Assembly: GCA_037349315.1 (NCBI GenBank)
Contig: JBAIAC010000057.1
Location: 2,356,001-2,420,000, forward strand
DNA: 64,000 nt
Direction of reading: 5' to 3'
DNA from: Chelydra serpentina
Taxonomy: Eukaryota > Chordata > Testudines > Chelydridae
Both the position numbers and the translations under genes were made by a program. The notes beneath the pieces were generated by a model that was not told where the DNA came from, made no database searches, and saw nothing but the letters and a program-made list of their open reading frames with translations. This document shows positions 39,501 to 48,237 of this stretch, one piece after another (the stretch's first letter is position 1; every line of letters starts with the position of its first letter).

Positions 39501-42448
39501 TGTAAGTGCTGATAAGAGCTGGAGAAATACAAGGTGTTTTTCCAATATAATTGGATTCTGCTTAGTTTTATCAAGTATTTAAAAAACTGCAGTAGTTGCA
39601 GTTTTACAAGTAGCATCATGGCTCAGGATTAATCAGGTTAATATACTTAACGAATATTGGACACTGCAAAGTTGTACTGACAGGGAAGGGTATTAGCAAC
39701 CATGTTCTTGTAAAATATGAAGAAAACTCCACCACTAAACAGGGTTAAAAATCCCTGCAGCAAATCTCACTCATTGTTTATGATGATGCATATTTACTGC
39801 AAACATTAAAACACTTTTCTTACTGTATTAATAAAGTTCCGGTTATCTAAAGAGTTGACTAACTCTGGCAGTAGCAGTATTTAGATATCTTATCCTGACG
39901 AGCATCAGCTTCTACATCTCTCTCGCCAAAATATTAGTAACTGTACACACCACTGTCTCTGAAGTTTCTAAAGTTTAAAGTCAAATCTCACTTTTTAATT
40001 GGATTAAAATGAGGTTCTCTTTTGTCCAATTATCAAATACACTAATATTTAACAGGCAACAGCTTATGTTACAGCACTAGTAACATCTGATATGAATCTG
40101 TATTAATATACATTGCTTAATTGTCTCCTGATAGGATTTGTGCTCCTTTATTCAAAACAAGAAAACAATGCAACTTACCTTAGACACTTTCTCATTCGAA
40201 AACAGTATCAACACAAGAAAGAAGGAAAGACATGCAGATGCAGCAGTGAAAATGAACTGATTAAGAGAAGTTCTCCGAAAGCACTAAGCAGAATTCACAT
40301 GCTCCCGTCCCCAAGCGCCTATAGCATGTGTTACCAATTACTAGCGAGGGACCTGTTGCATGCTGCTTCCAAAATCCATTCTGTCATTTTATTGAGGCAT
40401 GGAACATGAAAATCTCACTCCAAAATCTGCAGAGACTGTTTACAAGAAACCATTTTAAAAGGATGCAGTATGCAAAATACAATATACATGTGCCAGAAGT
40501 GATAATTATTTTGAAGTCTTTTGGACTGCATGGCTACCCAGTTAATTTAATATACATTGTTCTCAAGTTCTGGCAACTCCACTCTTTTTACAACTATCAA
40601 AAATGAAAAGAAACAGCAACATACTTGATCCTACAAACAGAAGTTAAGTACACAAGACTAACCAGAAGCAAACATGGGGAAAGAGCACAGAATACAAGTC
40701 AAATCACCAAGGGACATGGAAAGCAAAATGATGTCCCCAATTTTCTTCCCTAAACGCAGATTCATTTTCTAGTCTCTTCTCCCTAAGATATCGCACTACA
40801 CCTACCTCAGTGAGTATGTGAAAGCCTTGCAAGAAGACTTGTCTATATTAACTCTCTCCATTCCAATTCTCTTTTACCAATTTATTAACAACATCCAAGT
40901 TGTTTCAGCAGCAACACAAGACGAGAGATTTGCCCTGTTCGATTTAATGCATCTGGATTCCATTTATCAGAGTTACTTCAATGTTGGCCAGATGCTCCAA
41001 ACCTATACTGGACCCTAATACGTCAGCTTCCCTGCAAAAGAACTCGGTTCCACTTGAGTCTCCACCTCTGCTTTGGTTTTGTCCTGGCCTTCTTCTCTTT
41101 CCAACTATATTTTTATTATGTTTCTGCATCTTAAAAAAATCCCTTTTAATAAGTAACAGTTGCATATGTTTACACGCCTAGCAATGTTCAGAATCTTCAC
41201 GATGCATTCAAGATTCATGAAAAAGCAGATGAACATCATAACATCTAGCCCAACTGGAATAGAGTGTTGTTTTTTTAAGTGAAGATCATTACCAAATGGT
41301 GGTGGCCTTGCAAGATATAAAAGCCTTAACTAGTCACGTAGGATACTGGGTGATGGAAATCCATTCTTCGCTTTTATTTAGTCTTAAATTGATCCAGTTA
41401 GAAGTAATTCAGAGATGCAGCAACTATCATGCACACTGAGGATTTCTCACCATAGATCTCAGCAGTGAGATTAACAAATTTACATGATCTGCCCACAGTT
41501 GCCATTGCAGAATTCAGTGACTGACTCCCCTCATGATGAACCCGCCCCCTCCACACCCACCTTTCCCATCAGAGGCTTAGATTGACACTCTGGAGGAGAC
41601 CCTCCTGAACTCAACTCAAGAAATGCTTGACTTTTCCTAAAGACCTTTTAAAAAGCTGTTATCAATAAAGTTGGGGGGGGGGGGAGAAGGAGGGAAGAGA
41701 ACAGAGAAGCTAACAAATGAAAAGAAGGAGCACATTTTGCTGTGGAAATCTCTCAGCTGTCTTTTCCATTTGTCAGTTCTGACAAGAAATGATGCCAAAA
41801 ATGTCAACACTCTCTGATTTCAGCCCCTTAAATCATCAAAGTTAATAATTTACAAAAAAATTGGTCAAGAACAACTTAGGTCTGTTAAGAGGTTTAAAAT
41901 GAAGCCTTAGGTACAGATGTTATCTAGTGCATAACAAAATAAAATTGATCCTTTCCTCCATTTAGTCTGGGTCAACATTCCTTCACTAACAGCACAGTGT
42001 TCTGAGGAGCTACATCTACTTATATAAGAAAGATATGGAAATGTTACATTAAAATGATCAGCGATTATTAAAGAGTGCAGAAGCATGCAAGACACACGCC
42101 TGTTGTAGAACATCCTTATCAATAGTATATTGCAAGACAACAGAGAGCAAACAAAATCAGTAACCCAAGACACAGAACACTTAAGCTACTCTAGAATCTA
42201 ACAAAAGGGTTTTCACAGAAGGGCTTGTTAGTGTAGCCACCATCTGAGCAGGACAGAGGGAGAAGAAAAACTCTTTGAAGTCAAAGGGTGCAATCAAGCT
42301 ACATGCATTACCTGAGCCTGCGTTTTCTTGATCGTGAGACAGAACGGGAGCGGGAACGGGATTTGGAGAAGGATCGGGAGCGGGATCTCGATCCAGATCT
42401 TGAACGAGATGAGCGGGATCCAGATTTTGATTTGTTAGTTTTCGACAT
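21316..42448 (-). CDS. THRAP3: THRAP3 (thyroid hormone receptor-associated protein 3), complete coding region
   Basis: Ten coding exons with matching phases give 967 residues; the human protein is about 955. Residues 1-64 are an RS domain, about 65-130 are RG/Y-rich ([20 protein letters not shown]), about 130-200 are a second SR block, 349-594 are charged, 596-790 are the conserved region shared with BCLAF1 ([20 protein letters not shown], then [14 protein letters not shown]), and 845-925 are RG-rich with a poly-Asn tract. The tail is acidic. The start ATG at 42446-42448 reads [12 protein letters not shown] as in mammals. THRAP3 (TRAP150) is a nuclear-speckle protein that couples transcription with pre-mRNA splicing and mRNA decay, and it was first found with the TRAP/Mediator complex. 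Those roles are known from mammals, not shown here. The gene lies upstream of the SH3D21-like gene in the same orientation. Confidence 0.97.
21538..23635. other. THRAP3 introns between coding exons 8 and 10
   Basis: Introns 21538-22829 and 22980-23635. AT-rich, no repeat or exon recognised. Confidence 0.6.
22830..22979 (-). CDS. THRAP3: THRAP3 coding exon 9 (RG-rich, poly-Asn)
   Basis: This 150-bp phase 0/0 exon encodes [15 protein letters not shown], six Asn from AAC/AAT codons, four Ser and [19 protein letters not shown]. Mammals have a Gln at the first junction; the acceptor here (CTCCAG|TTC) leaves it out. Confidence 0.93.
23636..23828 (-). CDS. THRAP3: THRAP3 coding exon 8
   Basis: This 193-bp exon encodes [20 protein letters not shown], then an acidic stretch, then [20 protein letters not shown] and RARGTF. 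Donor CTTC|GTAAGT. Confidence 0.96.
24100..24350 (-). mobile_element. MIR/CORE-SINE-like fragment
   Basis: AAGGTCACACAGCAGGTCAG, AGAGCTGGGAACAGGA and CCCAGGTCTTCTGACCCCCA match, in reverse orientation, the central part of MIR-type SINEs as I know them. Confidence 0.5.
24693..24815. mobile_element. Small MITE (GGGCCCAATCCAGCAAAGCAC family)
   Basis: The ends GGGGCCCCAATCCAGC and GGATCAGGGCCC are imperfect inverted repeats, and the interior has inverted CACTTAAGC/GCTTGAAGC motifs. It resembles an old reptile MITE. No target duplication was identified. Confidence 0.5.
25315..26182 (-). mobile_element. Foldback hAT element with transposase C-terminal remnant
   Basis: Termini TAGGGCTGTC and GACAGCCCTA are flanked by perfect 8-bp duplications CATACTAC (25307-25314, 26183-26190). 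Inverted arms of about 285 bp (motifs AGTGTACAGTGCTCAC and CAATTCACCT) surround a unique centre. On the minus strand 25669-25827 reads [29 protein letters not shown] and [19 protein letters not shown] followed by a stop. That is the hAT C-terminal dimerisation domain. The rest of the transposase is missing, so the element is non-autonomous. Confidence 0.9.
26281..26465 (-). CDS. THRAP3: THRAP3 coding exon 7
   Basis: This 185-bp exon encodes [20 protein letters not shown] and a Lys/Arg/Ser-rich run ending SHKGSKK. Donor AGAA|GTATGT. A hAT element starts 98 bp downstream of this donor. Confidence 0.96.
26466..28764. other. THRAP3 intron between coding exons 6 and 7
   Basis: 2.3 kb of AT-rich sequence. 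I recognise no repeat or exon in it. Confidence 0.55.
28765..28849 (-). CDS. THRAP3: THRAP3 coding exon 6
   Basis: This 85-bp exon encodes [20 protein letters not shown] and SSRESGNK. Acceptor TTTTTAG, donor CAAG|GTGAAC. Confidence 0.96.
28850..30341. other. THRAP3 intron between coding exons 5 and 6
   Basis: 1.5 kb, AT-rich. It contains the 235-bp hAT MITE at 29916-30150. Nothing else is recognised. Confidence 0.6.
29916..30150. mobile_element. hAT-type MITE (CAGGGTTTCTCAAAC termini)
   Basis: The ends CAGGGTTTCTCAAAC and GTTTGAGAACCACTG are inverted repeats with perfect 8-bp duplications AACTAGAC at 29908-29915 and 30151-30158. The interior is GC-rich (GGCTTCAGCCC) within AT-rich intron. 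Confidence 0.9.
30342..30453 (-). CDS. THRAP3: THRAP3 coding exon 5
   Basis: This 112-bp exon encodes [20 protein letters not shown] and continues to KSPEIHR. Donor ACAG|GTGGGG is fairly weak; the phase is correct on both sides. Confidence 0.96.
30454..31029. other. THRAP3 intron between coding exons 4 and 5
   Basis: 576 bp; nothing recognised. Confidence 0.6.
31030..31202 (-). CDS. THRAP3: THRAP3 coding exon 4
   Basis: This 173-bp exon encodes [20 protein letters not shown] through [18 protein letters not shown], a segment almost identical to mammalian THRAP3. Donor AAAAG|GTGAGT. Confidence 0.97.
32541..33415. mobile_element. hAT-type element (CAGGGTGGAT termini)
   Basis: Ends CAGGGTGGAT and ATCCACCCTG are inverted repeats. 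They are followed by AT-rich subterminal ATTTAAATCA/TGATTTAAAT motifs on both sides. Flanks ATCATGGG and ACTATGGG match at 6 of 8 positions. No transposase coding was recognised in its 875 bp. Confidence 0.78.
33421..33593. mobile_element. Small MITE (GGGCCAGATTTTCAAA family)
   Basis: GGGCCAGATTTTCAAAAGGC at one end and CTTTGAAACTCTGGCCC at the other form imperfect inverted termini; the interior has TAGGAGTTAGGTAC. No clear target duplication. Confidence 0.6.
33938..34024 (+). mobile_element. CR1/SINE 3' tail, 5'-truncated
   Basis: GGGGATTGGTCCTGCTTT through GGTCCCTTCCAACCCTGATA and CTATGATTCTATGA matches the tail of the SINE at 11818. The tRNA-like head is absent, so it may be a truncated SINE or a truncated CR1 LINE. 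Confidence 0.8.
34830..35010 (+). mobile_element. MIR-like fragment
   Basis: CTTCACTTTCTCCATCTGCA followed by AAATGGGGATAACATGA is the typical central region of MIR in forward orientation. Confidence 0.5.
35095..35114 (+). repeat. G20 homopolymer
   Basis: Twenty consecutive G on the plus strand, 57 bp downstream of the coding exon 3 donor in the direction of transcription, so a C tract in the pre-mRNA. Confidence 0.9.
35171..35911 (-). CDS. THRAP3: THRAP3 coding exon 3 (charged central region)
   Basis: This 741-bp exon starts [17 protein letters not shown] and ends [12 protein letters not shown]. It is Lys/Glu-rich, with the conserved [13 protein letters not shown] and [17 protein letters not shown] segments. 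Acceptor TAAATAG, donor CACG|GTAAGG. Confidence 0.97.
35912..37663. other. THRAP3 intron between coding exons 2 and 3
   Basis: 1.75 kb. Its 5' end (37664 side) has the GC donor, the alternative GT donor at 37616-37621 and then G-runs in the transcript. The rest is AT-rich and unrecognised. Confidence 0.6.
37664..38569 (-). CDS. THRAP3: THRAP3 coding exon 2 (RS and RG/Y-rich)
   Basis: This 906-bp exon runs from [17 protein letters not shown] through the RG/Y-rich section and a long Ser/Pro-rich segment to GGAAFSKR. The exon end that reproduces the mammalian KRYLEEQ junction uses a GC donor (AGAG|GCAAGT). A canonical GT donor 42 nt downstream (CCAG|GTACTT) would add 14 in-frame codons. Confidence 0.93.
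38570..42311. other. THRAP3 intron between coding exons 1 and 2
   Basis: 3.7 kb of AT-rich sequence; no repeat or exon recognised. Confidence 0.55.
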
Positions 42449-42473
42449 CTTTGAAAGCTCCTTTCAGTTACAC
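42312..42473 (-). CDS. THRAP3: THRAP3 first coding exon (25 nt of 5' UTR, then 45 codons)
   Basis: Acceptor ATCAACAG precedes 25 nt of 5' UTR. The ATG at 42446-42448 opens an RS domain of alternating Arg-Ser. Donor CTCAG|GTAATG splits a Ser codon. The antisense strand shows a spurious [14 protein letters not shown] frame because of the RS repeats. Confidence 0.96.
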
Positions 42474-43290
42474 CTGTTGATATATGGGGGAAGGAAAATA
42501 AAAAACAAGTAAGCGAATAGTTCTGACCACTTGGTTAGCTTCTCTCTCTGGCAGTTTTGATAGTCCCAGAGACTCTCACACTTGCTGCTGAATCATAAAA
42601 TGTTTTAATTCCTCTTTGCAAAAAGAAAAACTCTGGAGTGCAAAATTTAAAAAAAGAAGCAATTTAGCAAAGGAACAGGAAGCAGAAGGAGGTCCCTGTG
42701 CTTTTTCAAGCATCCTTTTGCTCCAGATAAGGAAGTTAATCTCATCCGTCATTACCAATAACGATGGTGACTATTTAAAAAAAAAAAGTGAATTAGCTCA
42801 GGTTTTCCATAAAGCTTTTTTTCTGCTTTACATTTTCAAAAGGAAAAGCAGAGTAAGATGCTATCAATAAAATAATCATCCTCCAAGATACCCGAATTTC
42901 ACTCCTTTAGATGTAGATCTATTAAACCATGAAGTGAGGTTCTGGACATCTTACAAGCCCCACTGCTCTAAGTGTGGTTCATGTAGTGCTACAATCAATT
43001 ACAAGAGTACACCACTCACTGATGAGCCTGGTGCAGCTAAAATAATTCGTAAGTCCTTTTCAGTATTCACCCAGTGTTTCAAATACTGACAATAAAGAAG
43101 ACTATCCCAAAGCATTAAATGCCTTGAGAGAACCACTAGATTATAGACACCTCATTTAAAAAAGTGAATTTACCGGTGCTAGTTTCAGGAATATACCCAG
43201 ACCAACTTCTCTGAAAGAGACCTCAATGCCTACACTTTGTGACTACACAACTGTTTCATTTATACCACTACCCAAACCCTACCAGACATA

Positions 43291-43414
43291 CAACTCTTGA
43301 GGAAGGAGCCAATAATGAAGAGCCATTGGAAAACCACATGTTGATGTAAAACCTGTCGGGTATACTTGTGGTTTTCAAATGGCTCTTCATTACTGGCTCC
43401 TTCCTCAAGAGTTG
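43291..43414. repeat. Near-perfect inverted repeat, 48-bp arms
   Basis: Arms 43291-43338 and 43367-43414 match at 46 of 48 positions around a 28-nt loop. In the THRAP3 pre-mRNA one mismatch becomes a U-G wobble. The arms do not resemble the hAT termini nearby and I saw no target duplication. Confidence 0.93.
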
Positions 43415-44039
43415 GATAAAATATAGGTAACAGATATAAAACACCTTAGATTAGGAGAGTTATTTCAGGAAGTTTATTAAAAATTTGGAACAAATAAACC
43501 AAGTAAAATTCAGATGTGATATTTTGTATTTAAAACTGATGAGCTATACTTTTTTATTAGTATCCAATTAAGTCACAAAGTCTTGGTACGCATTTTTCAG
43601 GGTCCAGATATAGATCTTAAAAAGTCTAATCATGCAAGTTACAAATGCCCCCCCTTGCGTACTCCTTTCCCAAAAGTACTAGAAACACTTCCAATATACC
43701 AGTCAGGGTCACAAAAGCTCGACTGCCATTTCTACCTAATATCTTCAAAGCAACAGTAAGTCTCATTCCTCACTTTGTTCAGCTATAAAGCAAATCTTTA
43801 GAACTCAAATTCTATAGTGCTGCAAAGAATACACCAACTTTCAATTCCTACTGGCTTCGACAAACTTTCCCACTCAAAGTGAAAATGTTCCAGCCTCTCA
43901 GTCACTGGAGGAAAGGAAGAAAGTGCTGTTCCTCCAACCCTCAGGGTAAACTCTCTTTATTCTTCCTTCTACTCCATTCATTCCAAGATAGCACTTACTG
44001 GGGTGAAACAAGGGTTAAATGTTAACATATTTGGATTTC

Positions 44040-44281
44040 TAAGGGGTCTTCACTGGCAAGTTAAAGCGCTCTCCCAGAGCTCAACCCCCCCCCCCCCCAA
44101 AAAAACCAAACAAACAACCAAACCACCACCACCTCCACGAGGGGAATAACTCCCAGCACTGGTGCACTGTCTACACTGGCACTTTACAGCGCTGAAACTT
44201 GCAGCGTTCAGGGGGTGTTTTTTCACACTCCTGAGCGAGAAAGTTGCAGCGCTGTAAAGTGCCAGTGTAGACATGCCCTAA
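44040..44281. mobile_element. MITE (GTCTACACTGGCACTTTACAGCGCTG family)
   Basis: GTCTACACTGGCACTTTACA (44169 onward) and TGTAAAGTGCCAGTGTAGAC (to 44273) are inverted copies. A more degenerate GTCTTCACTGGCAAG copy begins at 44046. A C-run and A-rich stretch interrupt the left half. Resembles a common reptile MITE. Confidence 0.65.
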
Positions 44282-45739
44282 ATATTCTACATTAGTGCTT
44301 GGCATAAAGCAGTTAAGTTTTACCTCCAAATGGCAGAGCAAAACTGAAAAGAACAAATGCTCCCAGTTTTAGCAAGAAAGCTAGATGGTATGTAATTCAT
44401 CAAGCCCTAAACGTCACTGAATAATAGAACCAGCACCAAATTATTTAGCATGTAACATGACATTGATTCTCAACTGGTGGAATGCAGACCCCATTAAGAA
44501 GCAGAACTTTAATGGGAGCATGATTGGAAAAAGGTACCAAAATGGGATGTGTAATGCAACTTCTGCCTGAAAAGTGAGCAGAAATTGTGGATCGGTTTCA
44601 ATACAAACACGTGCCTCTTCAGTTTTCCTCAATTCTTTTCCCACTTGCCTCCCACACCCTTCTTTAGAATTCTGATGTATTAAGAGGTTTTAGCGCAGGG
44701 GGCCTAAGAGAATAGACAAGCAAGAAAGAACCAGTTAGGTTTCTGGGGAAACACTGGAAAATATTTGCATTCATAAAACAGGTCTGACAACATTCTCTCC
44801 AGGATATCTTGTTTGCCATTCAAATAAATCTCTATCAGGAAATTCCCTACATCAGGAATCAGCTGTTCCTCCCACCCCAACCCCCAATCAACTTAAAACA
44901 TTAAGATTTGGATACAGATGGCAGCAAAGAAAACACAAGCGCTGTTTGATCACTCATGCAGTTTCCTTATTATAAATGTGAAATTGGTGCACGTAGAACC
45001 TAATGAGAGTACAATGGTAAAATATATGTATTCATTATACATTCCTTATGACAGTGCTGACTCTTTATTTGAAATGGGTGTGTGTGTTTGGTTTTTTGGA
45101 TGTTTTGGAACATGTCACACAGAATTCATAAGGTAAGAATAAGGCTGCAGAAGAATTAAACATTAAAATAATTTTAAAAATCTCTACAGACCTACATGCA
45201 TATCTAGATGACATGCACCTTCCAGATTAAGGTGTTTTATTTACATCTTTTCCACAGGTTTAGCAGGAAGAATCCCCAGTTTTACCAATTGGAAAAATGA
45301 GGTATCTTTTATAATCCTGCATTTTGTGTCAATCACAATACAGTGAGACACACCCACACATGCTTTAGGCATCTAGCAATCTGAGACAGTAAGGCAGGAC
45401 TCCTCCATGTTGGCTAATTCTTACATGAAACTTAGAATGCAAAGCCCTTTACAGCAAAAACAGAGGCCGCTTCTGAGGCTGTCACTGGTATTTTAAGGAA
45501 ACGTGACCTTAATTTAAATCCGAGTATTAGAAAGATGATTTGCTATACACTTTCCCCTTATTTTAGACCCTGATCTATTATACTCACTTCTTCAAAATGC
45601 CATAGGCAGGTCAGTTTGAGACACTAGTTATTGTGAATTGTGTTTTTTTTTGCTACCCGATTGTATTCTATATTCCCTAATCTGTTACAAAATCCTCTAC
45701 CAGTAAGCCTGCATGGTTTCCATAAAGGGTGACCTGCCT

Positions 45740-45891
45740 AACAAACAAACAAACAAACAAACAAACAAACAAACAAACAAACAAACAAACAAACAAACAA
45801 ACAAACAAACAAACAAACAAACAAACAAACAAACAAACAAACAAACAAACAAACAAACAAACAAACAAACAAACAAACAAACAAACAAACA
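45740..45891 (+). repeat. (ACAA)n microsatellite, about 38 units
   Basis: About 152 bp of uninterrupted ACAA units. The CLFV-repeat frames on the minus strand are artefacts of it. Confidence 0.97.
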
Positions 45892-45989
45892 GTTCTCTGC
45901 TTCTTTAGGATACATAACCCAAATCTTATTGTATAATAGATATTCTGATCCCCCCCCCCCTTTTTTTTTAACATTGGTAATTCAGGTCT

Positions 45990-46990
45990 TGCCTACTCAA
46001 GCACAATTTATGGCAACTAGAGCTTCTTGGTAAAGGGCCAACGACGTGGCTCCGCCCTGCTGCTGATGTAATACATTGGGGCAGTATTGTCCATCAGGAC
46101 CCGCACCACCTTGCCCCACAGGGGGGGCAAGAAAGCTCCCTAATGTTGATATGGAGGGCCCAATCGTCACACAGCCAACGGCCTTGCGTGTTGAGCTCTC
46201 CCAGGTGGGCTCTCCAACCCAGGTCAGAAGCATCAGAGACCAGGGTCAGCAACGGGGACAGGGCTACACAGGGAACTCCCTCCAACACCGACCTGGGGCC
46301 CAACCACCAAACCGGGGATGACTGGGTGCGACCCCGCACCTTGACTACCCGGTCTAGGTTGTGCCTGTTGAGGATGTAGACTGACACCAGCCATGCTTGC
46401 AGAGGCCGGAGATGGAGCCAGGACGGCTTGGAAGCCGGGCAGAGAGCAGCCTCCCTGAGGAGGGCCCTCAGATGGATGTTGCACGCTTTCTGGGTCTTGG
46501 GTTGAAAGTTTTTACAAATGCAACACGTGTCCTTCACATGACTTCCCCAAGCACTTCAGGCAGCTGCTGTGGGGGTCACTAACAGGCATAGGCCTGTTGC
46601 AGGGCTTAAGCCCTGGAGACCGGGGCATGCCCACCTGGGGCGAGGTCTCAGTTGGGACTCTTAAGTAATTGTTAAGTGTAGTTAGAAGTTAACACTAACT
46701 ACTACAAACAAACTATTTATAAGGCCCTAAGGCTTGAAGTCAGAAGAGACGAAAACCACTAACCCTTGGTAGGCAAGGAAAAGGTGCTCCGACTAACCAC
46801 CATGGGCGGTAAGAAGGAATTGAGAGTGTAGGGCTGGCGGCGTTTAATATACTGACACATGAGGATCGCACTCAAGAGGGTGACATCTGACCCCACAGAT
46901 ACGGCTAAGGAAAAAATCTCCAACGACCGCACAAATGGGTGTGCGCACACCTAGAATAGAATCGACATGAGCAAACACTCGAAGAACTTT
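45990..46990 (-). mobile_element. Internally deleted DIRS-type retroelement
   Basis: On the minus strand, reading from 46990 down, there is a 5' terminal region, then a fragment with KDTCCICKNFQPKTQKA (zinc-knuckle-like, gag-type), then a jump to LQAWLVSVYILNRHN, and then LVSDASDLGWRAHLGEL followed by TQGRWL. The VSDAS..GW.AHLG pattern is the RNase H start of DIRS-like tyrosine-recombinase retroelements. Most of gag and the reverse transcriptase between these blocks are missing, and stops and shifts break the frame. The family name is from motif memory. Confidence 0.7.
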
Positions 46991-47570
46991 GTGCATCAAA
47001 AGAATCTGAGGGCATTTGGGGTTTAACAGACAAGATAAATACTGTTTAAATTAAGCAGTGGAAAAGCCCTGCAGTTCATTCACAGAGTTTAATACTGGTG
47101 AATTTCACCAGAAACACAGCCCAGTAGGGTGCTGAGCAAGCTGTAATTACTTTTCTCCCTTACATAACAGACCTCATCCTTATTACGTTTTGGAGAATGA
47201 TCCAGTGTTTACAAAAGAGAGAGATACATGCAGCATTTCTCAGTATTGTATACTAAAATGATGCAAGGAAAAAATCTATACTTAATTCCATATATTAACA
47301 TTTTCAAAATGCAAACTTTGTTTGGATCATCCAATTTATCTAACAAGTTGCCACAGCAAGACAGACAACTGAAATTGTAACTAGAAAAATGAATGTGGGT
47401 TTGTGTTTCAGTTCTACTAAAATGGAATACTGTATCTTTTGGGGACAGATGACAGACACAAGACATTTTAAGAGCATGAAAAAGGTCAGGAAAAAGGAAA
47501 CCCCTTGTCTTCAACACAAGGAGCACCCATGTACAGTCTAATGGTTAGAACAAGAGACTAAAAGTGTGAT

Positions 47571-47632
47571 GGTCAACAGAAAGACTCCCACTGACTCCAT
47601 GAAGTCAACAGAAAGACTCCCACTGACTCCAG
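47571..47632. repeat. Two tandem copies of a 28-bp unit
   Basis: GTCAACAGAAAGACTCCCAC and the bases after it occur at 47572 and again at 47604, a period of 32 bp. Confidence 0.8.
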
Positions 47633-47942
47633 TGGACCTAGATCAATCCCTAAATCCAGATTTCTTGACTTCTAATATTATCTTAGATTCTTTTTGTGAC
47701 TACCTGATCTGTTCTCCTAATTTCCTCTGCCTAAGGGAGCTTACATAATTCAATGGACTGTTGTAAATATTAGTGCCAAATATTCATCTTCTGGTATCTG
47801 CAATTCAGGCCTCCTCGTTCCAATGGGAAATGCATGTGCATATTCCAGGGCAAAAAATGGCTTAATGTTTGCAAAATGTGTTGAAACTGCTTACTGCTGA
47901 CTTTAAAAAAATTCTTTACATTACATCTTCATTTGTCTAGAG

Positions 47943-48237
47943 CAGGGGTCTTAAACACACGGCCCGCGGGAGTTATTTCCTGCAGCCTGCCATAGGTGCC
48001 GACTCCACTGGCAGTCAAGCTCCAAACATTACTAAGTGTTTATATTTTATTAAAACCCCTCTTTGCATTACTGTTTTTAAAAAGTTACTACATTGACTTT
48101 TAATAGAATACTATATCACTCTTCATTTTTTACTGTACCTTTGTAACATTGTATGAAAAGGTTTCAGTGATGCGGCCCTTGGGCCAATTTACTAGTTCTT
48201 ATGTGGCCCTCCTGATGATTTGAGTTTGAGATCCCTG
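47943..48237. mobile_element. hAT-type MITE (CAGGGGTCTTAAAC termini)
   Basis: Ends CAGGGGTCTTAAAC and GTTTGAGATCCCTG are inverted repeats flanked by perfect GTCTAGAG duplications at 47935-47942 and 48238-48245. Subterminal GCGGCCC/GGCCC motifs are present. Confidence 0.88.

Noticed and set aside
42288..42512. [14 protein letters not shown] plus-strand frame
   Set aside because: Antisense shadow of the RS-repeat codons in the first THRAP3 coding exon.
45677..46033. Repetitive CLFV and KQTN frames
   Set aside because: Translations of the (ACAA)n microsatellite, not proteins.
46076..46582. Host gene with an RNase H domain
   Set aside because: The conserved VSDAS..GW motif lies in broken frames with gag-type remnants beside it, so it is retroelement debris.
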